A stretch of DNA of 64,000 bases from Trichuris trichiura (lineage: Eukaryota > Nematoda > Enoplea > Trichinellida > Trichuridae). The notes beneath the pieces were generated by a model that was given only the letters and a program-made list of their open reading frames with translations, did not search any database and was not told the DNA's origin. The stretch covers positions 1 to 64,000 of the forward strand of contig JBAJFE010000010.1 of assembly GCA_037903355.1 (NCBI GenBank), given 5' to 3'. The stretch's first letter is position 1. Each line of letters opens with the position of its first letter. A program made the translations under genes and the position numbers. This document shows positions 42,701-50,976 of this stretch, piece by piece.

Positions 42701-45276
42701 CTGACGACGGGTCGCGACAGACCAGAAAGCTCCGGAGGACAGTTATCCTTTATTGTTCGCATCAACGGGACAGTAGATCCGTAATAAAGACATTCAAATA
42801 TCGCAGTCATTGTCCCTTAGGCAGAAGAAGAATATTTGCCTATGGATTCCTGGTGCTAGAGGGCATTCTCCTGGTTTGTTAACATTTTCGCCCATAGGTT
42901 AGTTGTATGAACGCAGTTCTAACGATTAGAATAGAATGTTCATCATACTCTCCTCTACTGGTGCTTTGCAATCATATCCAGCGGTCGTTAGACAACATTT
43001 CATAGAACCGTCGCAGTCATAGTCATTTTGGCAGAAGTTAGCTAGTCCTACAGCACCGATTGGTTTAGGTGGACATGATCCTTTTTTGGCAATTGGTTTT
43101 GCTAAAATTGAAGTCATGCATGAAAATTTTCAAGATACGTTTATGAAAACATACGTGCTTCAGCTGGCTCTGTGCATTCTCTTCCCACTGTAGTTAGACA
43201 GCATTTTTGTGAACCATAGCAATCTTTGTCATTTCTGCAGAAGAGAGCTTTGCCAACTTTTGTTGGCTGGGCTGGGCATACGCCAGGTTTGCTCCATTCA
43301 TCACCTGCGGGATAAGTGTGTCAATACACTGTTGTAATGGAAACAATGAAAATCATACTTTCTTGTACAGGTGCTTTGCATTCAAATGCCATACCCGTTA
43401 GACAACATTTCATAGAGCCTTCACAATCATAGTCGTTTTTGCAGTATTGAATTAATCCTATGGCACCGATTGGGTGAGGTGGGCATGATCCTTTTTTAGC
43501 ATTTGGTTTTGCTAAAATCAAAATCATCCATAAACATTTTCAAAACATATGTTTATGAAAACATACGTTCTTGAGCTGGCTCCGTGCATTCTCTTCCCAC
43601 CGTAGTTAGACAACATTTTTGTGGACCATCGCAATCCTTGTCGTTTCTGCAGAAGAGTGCTTTTCCAACCATTGCCGGTTGAGCAGGGCACACGCCAGGT
43701 TTGCTCCATTCATCACCTGAGCGACAGTTGTATCAATACCGTTGTAATGGAAACAATTAATCATGATCATACTCTCTTCTACAGGTGATTTACATTCATA
43801 TCCGACACTCGTTAGACAACATTTCTTGGAGCCATCACAATCGTAGTCGCTTTGGCAGAAATTGGCCAATCCTACAGGTCCATTTGGTTTAGGTGGACAT
43901 GATCCTTTTTTGGCAACTGGTACGACTAAAACCAAAATTATCCATGAAAATATTCGTAGTATGCCAATGATGTCATACATTCTTTCTCTGGCTTTACGCA
44001 TTCCTTTGCTTTCGCAGTGAAACAACATTTTTTTGCTCCGTCGCAATCTTTGTCGCTTTGGCAGAAGAATATTCCTGTATAGACTGCTGGCGCCGCTGGG
44101 CAGTTTCCTGGTTTGTTAACTTCTTCACCTATGGGATATTTGTATGAACGCAGTCCTAACGCTTGGAATGGATTTATCATCATACTCTCCTCTACTGGTG
44201 CTTTGCAATCATATCCAATACTCGTTAGGCAACATTTCATGGAACCATCGCAGTCATAATCGTTTTGGCAGAAATTAGCTAATCCTACAGCACCAACTGG
44301 TTTAGGTGGGCATGATCCTTTTTTGGCAATTGGTCTTGCTAAAATCAAAATTGTCCGTGAATATATTCACAGTATGCCAATGATATCATACGTCCTTCCT
44401 CTGGCTTTACGCATTCCTTTCCCTTTGCAGTGAAACAACATTTTTTTGGTCCGTCGCAATCCCTGTCGCTTCGGCAGTAGAATATTCCTGTATAAATTGT
44501 TGGTGCCAGTGGGCATTCTCCAGGTTTGTTTACGTTTTGACCTATACGTTAGTTGTATGAAAGCAAGTGTAACGAATAGACTGGTTCGATATTCATACTT
44601 TCTTCTACTGGTGCTTTGCAATCATATCCAATACTTGTTAGACAACATTTCATGGAGCCATCGCAGTCATAATCATTTTGGCAGAAGTTAGCTAATCCTA
44701 TGGCACCTACTGGGTTAGGTGGACATGATCCATTTTTGGCAATTGGTTTTGCTGAAATCGAAATCATCCATGAATAAGTTCATAATGTGTTTATAGAAAC
44801 ATACGTGCTTGAGCTGGCTCTATGCATTGTCTTCCCGCTGTAGATAGACAGCATTTTTTTGATCCACTGCAATCGTTGTCGCTTCGACAGAGCAGCGCTT
44901 GTCCAGTAATTGCTGGTGCCGGTGGACATACTCCAGGTTTGGTTACTGCTTCACCTGTGGGATAGTTGTATGAGTGTCGTTAAAAGGGATAGATCGTGTG
45001 GATTATCATACTTTCTTCCTGCGGTGGTGTACAGTCATATCCCATGGTCGTCAAGCAACATTTCATGCGTCCGGGGCATTGTTCATCATAGTCACAAAAC
45101 CTGGCTTTTCTTGCGGGGAATGGTGATGGAGGACAGAGACCTATTTTGGCACTTTCCGCATCTGATAATTTTAAGTTGTGACTTGTTATAACTGTAATGG
45201 ATTTTATGTTCTTACCTTGAATACCCTGTAGAATGTATAGGGTCAAGCCTATCAGCAGTGGGCCTGGAGCTGTCAT
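39744..45276 (-). CDS. Secreted multi-WAP protein, 24 intact WAP-like domains, one per exon
   Basis: Exon 1, 45216-45276, encodes signal peptide MTAPGPLLIGLTLYILQGIQ. WAP exons, 5' to 3': 45012-45161, 44805-44954, 44599-44751, 44392-44541, 44186-44338, 43979-44128, 43773-43925, 43567-43716, 43359-43511, 43155-43304, 42949-43101, [broken 42424-42892], 42219-42371, 42012-42161, 41806-41958, 41599-41748, 41393-41545, 41186-41335, 40980-41132, 40773-40922, 40567-40719, 40360-40509, 40153-40305, 39950-40099, 39744-39895 (stop TGA). Every junction is GT-AG, phase 1; introns are about 45-75 bp. Skipping the broken exon gives 3,696 nt, 1,231 residues. Two domain types alternate: A (153-bp exons, KKGSCPPKP ... 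SMKCCLT) and B (150-bp exons, NKPGNCPAAP ... KKCCFTA). WAP proteins are typically secreted protease inhibitors; target unknown. A single gene is inferred from uniform phase; splitting into several genes is possible but no second signal peptide is seen. Confidence 0.78.
42588..42648 (-). ncRNA. Hammerhead ribozyme-like motif (PLE in WAP exon, left half)
   Basis: Minus strand: CTGACGA (42631-42625), stem II GGGTC/GACCC, GAAA (42607-42604), GCTC then CGG. CCG before the core pairs with CGG after it, and GTCTT further out can pair with AGGAC, giving a two-part helix I with a GA bulge. Confidence 0.7.
42688..42745 (+). ncRNA. Hammerhead ribozyme-like motif (PLE in WAP exon, right half)
   Basis: CTGACGA at 42701-42707, GAAA at 42725-42728, GCTC then CGG; CCG precedes the core. 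The last stem II pair is broken (GGGTC/GACCA), so this copy may be weaker. Confidence 0.62.
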
Positions 45277-45338
45277 TTTTCTGCTTTTGCTTGGCGGGTT
45301 TCTGCCCAACAATGATGGTTGTGCTGTTGGGTGTTTCA

Positions 45339-45348
45339 GTTTTTATAG
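45339..45348 (-). promoter_or_regulatory. Possible TATA box of the large WAP gene
   Basis: Minus strand CTATAAAAAC about 65 bp upstream of the start codon at 45276. Placement is consistent with a start site near 45310; no other core element was recognised. Confidence 0.4.
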
Positions 45349-46597
45349 TATGATCTTGTTTTTTTAGATGGTGGATTTATTATTTTGAAGTTTCGTAATA
45401 TTGACATTTTAATGTTTAATGTGCGACATATGTGATTTAGTTTTATCGACACGCCTATTCTTATCTCATGTTTTGTGTGTTAGCGAATAGCCAATAACTG
45501 CGGGGGATGTTGGTTAATAATGACGTTTGCTATTTCTTGTTTGGAAAGAATGAACGTTTTGCAGCAGTTGTAGTTTCGTGTCTGGTTTAATCGGCATGTG
45601 AATTTGAAGTTTTTGTGTACAATATTCATGGCAAAAATGATATGGAGTTGCTGATGATTGAGTAAATTTCCCAGTAACATATTATCTTTGCTGAGTTTTT
45701 CGTTAAGGTTTACTGCGTCTGTCAAAGAGATTCCAAGGAGAGGTTTCCGCACCTGCACGAGTGATTATTTGCGGCCAAATCTATGGCATTTTGCGCGCGC
45801 ATTCAGAGCATTCAGCACACATTCCTCTGCGGTGGTTAACTGGTGATGCTCATCAGTCGTGTAGTTTCCCAGGGAATCCATCTGGCACATCGGCTCAGAT
45901 TTGAACTTTGATTTATGAACTTACTTTACTTTACTGGTATTGCCGCTCGGTAATGGTTTCAGCGAAGTGTTTCCCATGGGGTGCTGCAGCATGGAGGAGG
46001 GGAGCGGTAACCCCCCTTAGGGTTGTTGAAAGGCAAAAGGTTGGCTATTCAGCTCCGATGTTTATGCCACCTACTTAACCATTTTTGCATATTCTACCCG
46101 TCATCCGCCCTGAATCACGAACACTGCGTCCGGCAAAAGATTGTTGCAATAATTAGGCATATTGCCTTCTGTAGCTTAGCACTAAGCACCCTTCGCTTGA
46201 ACAAAACGCTTTTCTGCGCTTGCGCATCTGTAAATATCGTTCGTGATAGCGTCTTCGTTGTAGCTTAACTTTAATCCTTATTCGTCGGTTTCGTTTGCGA
46301 ATCTAAGCAGAAAGAATAAATAACGCCGATCGGCAGAAACTCTGTTTTGCATTCAGCGGCTCGTGGCCTTCAAAAGCACTTTGTTCCTTGTCTTTTTCTG
46401 TCTTATTTCTGTCATATTCCGTGTAAGCGAGCTTCCTCGTATAAGCATAAACATATCTCAGGAAAGAGTACCTTAACGGAAACTGTCCTATAGGCTCTAC
46501 TTGAATTATTTAAGAAGCCGCAGGTAGCAACCCTAGCGTTTTTCTTTCGTCTTTCAGCAGTTAAAAAAGATTTGTTTGAATAGATTTACAGAAGTAA
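45349..46597. other. Intergenic, no gene recognised
   Basis: Upstream region of the WAP gene; short frames only. Confidence 0.35.
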
Positions 46598-47390
46598 ATG
46601 GAGGCAGAGGCAAAGAGAAAATGTTGGCAGTCTAGAGCAGCATGTTTCAAATTTGACTTTGCTACTTTGCCTGACGTGGAGAGACTTCCCAAATGCTATA
46701 TTTGTTACAGAATATTCTCTAACGAATGTGTGAAGCTGTCAAGGCTAAAGAAGCATTTTTATACAATACGTAGACAAAGAACACGCCTATTTCAAAACAC
46801 TTCTGAATCATTTGAGAAAGGGACCGACCGTGTCGAGTGTATTTTCTTCGAGACCAACGCTGCAAACTAATGCTTTGCGTACTTCCTATAAGATTTCGTT
46901 GATGATACCAAAGTCTGGAAAGACGCACGCGATTGGAGAAGAATTGCTGCTTCCCGTTATAAGCGAAGTCTTAAGCACTGTGTGACGCAGGCCGGCGGCT
47001 GAGACGATCAGTAGCATTCCTTTGAGCACACACTGTTCAAAGAGGGATCGATAGTATGGCCAGACAGAAGAAACGCTGCGCAATTTTTTAAGAAACACTG
47101 AATTCTCGATGCAACTGGACGAGTCTATTTTGCCGAGTAATGAAGCGCTATTGCTAGCATAGGTGCGCTTTGTAAAAGAAGAGCAATAAGCTGAAGAGCT
47201 TAACTGCGAGAGAATTGATCATGGACGGCAAGGGAAAGTCCACTTTTCCAGGTTCTGAAAGTTCTTCAAAGAAAAAGAAATTCCTATTATGAATGTTACC
47301 TCTGTTGCAACCGATGGCGCTCCATCAATGGCTAGTTGCCAGCACGGTTTCATCTCTTGCTTGAAAATGTTGTCCCGGATGTGTTAGCTA
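46598..47390 (+). pseudogene. hAT transposase fossil (BED zinc finger, ZBED5/SCAND3-like)
   Basis: 46598-46870 reads PKCYICYRIFSNE and SRLKKHF, a BED-type zinc finger (CX2C ... H). In another frame about 46880-46985 reads TSYKISLMIPKSGKTHAIGE and LLLPVISEVLSTV, and about 47280-47370 reads VTSVATDGAPSMAS, matching the catalytic Asp motif of hAT transposases (DGAPAM). Several stops and frameshifts; not functional. Confidence 0.7.
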
Positions 47391-47402
47391 CGAACACGGT
47401 CT

Positions 47403-47468
47403 TTTGACCACCGGCCATTTGACCGCTGGGACAATTGACCGTCTAGACGTTTGACCACTGCGCAATTG
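47403..47468. repeat. Degenerate minisatellite, about 16-bp unit, four copies
   Basis: Units begin TTTTGACCACCGG, TTTGACCGCTGGG, TTGACCGTCTAG and TTTGACCACTGCG, each followed by a short variable part. Confidence 0.6.
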
Positions 47469-48147
47469 AAATTCAGCACTAAACTATTTGTTTTCTCTCT
47501 AGAGTTTTCAGGCTTTTCTATCGTTTAGCTGCTGTTTTTTTACCAATAATACTGTATGCCATTAGATTCAGAAAATTCTGTAGGTTGTAACTGAAAATGT
47601 ATGAATTGTGACATGGCGGTTCCACAAGTCTATCCAGCCGCGGGAAGAATTCCGTTCCAGCAGGTCTGCCAAATGGGCGGCGGTTAAATCTCCTGCACCC
47701 ACTTAGTTTAGTTGAGTCTGTGAGTACCACCGCCGAACTACATTGATAAGTCAAGCGATTCAGACACTGCGGTTGTCTATAACGCCCCTAATCGTTCCTA
47801 TTCCCTGCTCCCTAGGTTACTATGCGTGGAAAGTATTAATTATTTTGATTTCGCCTTTACCAAATTCAAGCAGCTAATTTCGCGTGCCATTAGAGTTCCC
47901 TTAGTGATCAATCTGCGGCGGATGTCATAGAATTTCAGATCCATACGATCAACATCTTAGCACGTTTTTGCGCATGTGCAAGGTGTGAAGATCTTAACTT
48001 TGATCCAAGAACCACTGACATTCTGACTTATTTACAAATGAACAAAAACATGAGAAAAATATTGAAAATGTGGTTTCTTGGTACGGGAGCGTATGTTTTC
48101 ATAATGTAAAAGTTTTATTACGGAAGTATTCCCGTTTAATGTGCTAA

Positions 48148-48205
48148 ATAACTCCGGAGCTTTCAGGTCGACCGAGACCCGTCTTCAGCGGTTGTGAATT
48201 ACGGA
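48148..48205 (-). ncRNA. Hammerhead ribozyme-like motif (48-kb PLE, left half)
   Basis: Minus strand: CTGAAGA (48188-48182), stem II with GGGTC/GACCT (one change), GAAA (48164-48161), GCTC then CGG; CCG precedes the core and pairs with CGG. Confidence 0.65.
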
Positions 48206-48334
48206 TGTAACTTGTGCGCGTGACTTGAGTCTTCTGTCGTTTTTATGGTTTAAAGCGGGTGTTTTAAAGCTCTTTGTTGGTGGTCTTCTGTTTGTATGAT
48301 ATGTAATTTGTCCGTTTTTTTTCTTCCCATTTTT

Positions 48335-48613
48335 TCATGTGCGGTGATTATTTCTTCTTTCACTTGCTCCATGTGTTCTTGTATCACGTCCAATTATGAA
48401 GCAGCAGTCGTAGCGCGTCACTATATTTGTCCAAATTTCACTTACATCTGCTCCTTGGTCGCGGTTATATGTGCGGTTGTGTCTTATGTAAAGGGCTTCT
48501 TTGATTTTTCTTAATCGTAGGTTCTTTTCATAACATAAGACTTTTGGGTAGAGCGTCTGGTTACATTCTGTGGCATGTTCTGCCACAGCAGAGGCTTGTT
48601 TGGCTTTTTCCAT
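48335..48613 (-). pseudogene. PLE GIY-YIG C-terminal fragment, left half
   Basis: Frame includes EHATECNQTLYPKVLCYE and LRKIKEALYIRHNRTYNRD, the conserved end of the PLE endonuclease; catalytic GIY...YIG and RT are absent (5' truncation). Confidence 0.75.
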
Positions 48614-48689
48614 GGTGATTATCAGGTTTAAAATTGGTCTTCCTCCTTGTGTAGTTCCATTGCCAATGGAACATCCTCAGGCAATGGAA

Positions 48690-49009
48690 CTACACAAGGA
48701 GGAAGACCAATTTTAAACCTGATAATCACCATGGAAAAAGCCAAACAAGCCTCTGCTGTGGCAGAACATGCCACAGAATGTAACCAGACGCTCTACCCAA
48801 AAGTCTTATGTTATGAAAAGAACCTACGATTAAGAAAAATCAAAGAAGCACTTTACATAAGACACAACCGCACATATAACCGCGACCAAGGAGCAGATGT
48901 AAGTGAAATTTGGACAAATATAGTGACGCGCTACGACTGCTGCTCCATAATTGGACGTGATACAAGAACACATGGAGCAAGTGAAAGAAGAAATAATCAC
49001 CGCACATGA
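48690..49009 (+). pseudogene. PLE GIY-YIG C-terminal fragment, right half
   Basis: Mirror copy of 48335-48613, differing at few residues (CCSI versus CCFI). Frame open from 48647 only because it reads through the dimer centre. Confidence 0.75.
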
Positions 49010-49137
49010 AAAAATGCTAAAAACGGACAAATTACATACCATACAAACAGAAAAACCACCAACAGAGAACTTTTAAAACACCCGCTTTAAACCATGAAAA
49101 CGACAGAAGACTCAAGTCACGCGCACAAGTTACATCC

Positions 49138-49196
49138 ATAACTCAGAACCGCTGAAGACGGGTCTCGGTCGACCCGAAAGTTCCGGAGTTATTTAG
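49138..49196 (+). ncRNA. Hammerhead ribozyme-like motif (48-kb PLE, right half)
   Basis: CTGAAGA at 49152-49158, stem II GGGTC/GACCC, GAAA at 49176-49179, AGTT at 49179-49182, putative cleavage after C49183. CCG pairs with CGG; AACT further upstream pairs with AGTT downstream, leaving CAGAA as an internal loop. AGTT is self-complementary through G-U pairs. Confidence 0.72.
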
Positions 49197-49464
49197 CACA
49201 TTAAACGGGAATGCTTCCGTAATAAAACTTTTACATGAGAAAAATATTCCACTTTTCTATTTTTGGAAGCTCAGGCAAAGAAATTTGGCGGCCCGGGAGG
49301 AAACAAAAGCAGCGTCGACTTTCGAACAGAATTTTTGCTCATTTGGGGATAACGGATGGAAGCCGCTGAGCTGGTTCAGCTTACAATCGCACTTTGATTT
49401 TGCGAACTAATTGTCGTGTAGGGTAGTTCGAACAGGGAAACATTCGTATTCATGCGTCTCTTAA

Positions 49465-49740
49465 ACGCCTGGTAACGCATATTGTTTAAACGCAGAATAC
49501 AATTCAAATCCCATTCTTGTTGCATTTAAAGCACTAGAACCATTCCCAACTGCCGAAATACTGCGCCGTTGGAAGGAGATGCAACTTATTCCAGTTCGTT
49601 TCTGCCTCCATGTTTTTTCTTTCCTCGATTTCAGTCTGTTTTCCAGAAAAGTAAACAATGTTCGTCATTCGTTATTTAGAATTTATAGTCTTCATGATCC
49701 TATTTCAGCCATCTGCCAGTATCAGCCTTGTTGTAACTAA
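49465..49740 (+). other. Conserved open frame in both arms, family unknown
   Basis: 92-codon stretch without ATG requirement: AYCLNAEYNSNPILVAFKAL then PFPTAEILRRWKEMQLIPVR. The left arm (minus strand, about 25190-25390) conserves AEYNSNPILVAFKA and FPTAEILRRWKEIQ. Conservation suggests it was coding when the arms duplicated. Possibly an exon or an unrecognised transposon piece. Confidence 0.3.
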
Positions 49741-50539
49741 TACGTCGCAACGGTCGAAGGACAGCACAGTCCCATGCCACATTGGCCCATATTATTGAAT
49801 TAGTTTGCTTCGGTATTTGTTTTACGAGTAACAAAAAAACAATAGCAGTTCAGACGTAGCGAATTAAAAAAGAAAACATGATCATTCAGGAAGTAATTTG
49901 CTTACAACTTAAATATCGCTTTAGTCTGTAAGTATATTTAACCTCCGTAAACTCAAATCACTCAGATTGTAAGGTACTTCACAGTTTCCATTTGGCCAGC
50001 ATTCAAGGCAAGCCTTTCCTTGAAAATTTTTGCGCACAAGCCTCAACGTACATAAGTTACGACGCAGACGAGTACACTTTTACTGAGCAATGGCTTAGTT
50101 GTTAATTCAGTTTACTAATGACCTTAAGGTCAGCTCTTACCGTTGTCAAAACATCTTGCAGCGAGACGACAAAGCCTAAAAGATCTGCGCTGATGCTTTA
50201 GTCGCTTACAAAAAAGCGCGTGAAAGAAATAAAGGTAACTTTAAGCTTAAGCTTAGGCAAACCTGAAGGTAGCGCACGCTATTGGCAAAAAGGCGCTCAC
50301 AGATTTATTGCGCATTGAAACAGCGTGGCGTAAAGCAACCTTTGCGCTTCACAATGTGTTTGCATTAAATTGGGGTCAATAAAGCATTAGGGTTTCGTCT
50401 CTTAGCCGCCTAACCGTCTGGAAAATGCAAGTTTCTTTCTTGTACGTATGCGATCATTATGTTCTGCCTATCGTGGTAAGCATGGCGATCATCTTGTTAT
50501 GCTATTATTAAAGCTTAAGCCAAAATTAAAGCATTATGT

Positions 50540-50700
50540 TCAAAGTAGTACCTAAGTATGCTTGGACGGAGACGTCTCAATTGCCTTAAAACAAGTGCGG
50601 GCTATCGATGAAAGTAAAAAGAAAAACGTCGGTATGTTTAGACACGGAAAACTTCGACAAACATTCACCACAAGAAAAAACAACCTACCTCAATTTAACA
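50540..50700 (+). other. Second conserved frame in both arms, with a stop in this copy
   Basis: Reads VCLDGDVSIALKQVRAIDE here; the left arm (minus, 24189-24398) reads VCLDGHISIALKRMRAIDE in an uninterrupted 69-residue frame, while here an in-frame TAA lies just upstream of VCLDG. Family unknown. Confidence 0.25.
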
Positions 50701-50838
50701 GACTGCAATTTGGGACGAATGAACTTCATACATTACCAATTGAGCGTTGCAGTTGTTCATTGTAGACGATCATTTACGTATTAATGCGTGTACAAAACTT
50801 ATTGAAATTAAAGCTAGAAGCCTATGGTCGATTTTACT

Positions 50839-50959
50839 TGTCGAGTACATACCAATCTGAACACCTAGCGGGGAATCAATGATACAGTCAGGATACATAA
50901 GTGCGCAGGTGAAGAATACAGTACGGATACATATTGTGCGCAGGTGTAGGTCCGCTACA
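50839..50959 (-). repeat. 3' LTR of the CsRn1-like element
   Basis: Same 121-bp sequence type as 54853-54973, TG/CA ends on the plus strand. A purine/pyrimidine-rich CTCCCCCC tract at 50963-50970 is the polypurine tract read on minus. Confidence 0.85.
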
Positions 50960-50976
50960 CAGCTCCCCCCTAGAAT

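Larger units (their letters stand above)
42495..42799. mobile_element. PLE family 1 relic: inverted 3' ends inserted in a WAP exon
   Basis: Mirror halves around about 42660, with the same terminal landmarks as 2675-2911 and 48064-49232 (ACGGGACAG and complement). Flanking near-duplicate ATCGAAATCATTG (42482-42494) and ATCGCAGTCATTG (42800-42812) is the target-site duplication, 11 of 13 bases equal. No coding part remains. Confidence 0.75.
42424..42892 (-). pseudogene. Broken B-type WAP exon (domain 12)
   Basis: The 5' part (42892 to about 42800) and 3' part (about 42494 to 42424, donor C|GTACG) of one B-type exon are separated by the PLE at 42495-42799. The acceptor has also changed from the usual TATAG|GTGAAG to TATGG|GCGAAA, so the exon should not be recognised. 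Because flanking introns are phase 1, skipping keeps the frame. Confidence 0.75.
48064..49232. mobile_element. PLE family 1: inverted head-to-head dimer with 16-bp TSD
   Basis: Halves 48064 to about 48658 (minus) and about 48680-49232 (plus) are near-perfect mirror images around ATGGAACAT-type centre sequence. Flanked by ACATGAGAAAAATATT at 48048-48063 and 49233-49248; the corresponding place in the other arm (about 25600-25645) has similar sequence without the insertion. Each half contains the C-terminal end of a GIY-YIG domain and an outward hammerhead-like motif. Confidence 0.83.

Noticed and set aside
39744..45312. Regularly spaced repeats of about 413 bp suggesting a satellite or CRISPR-like array.
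   Set aside because: The repeats are coding exons plus short introns with conserved splice sites and WAP cysteines.
49150..49190. Assigning hammerhead cleavage after the TTA that follows GGAGT, with a longer helix III.
   Set aside because: Helix I then has no complementary partner upstream; cleavage after GTTC with CCG/CGG pairing fits all copies better.
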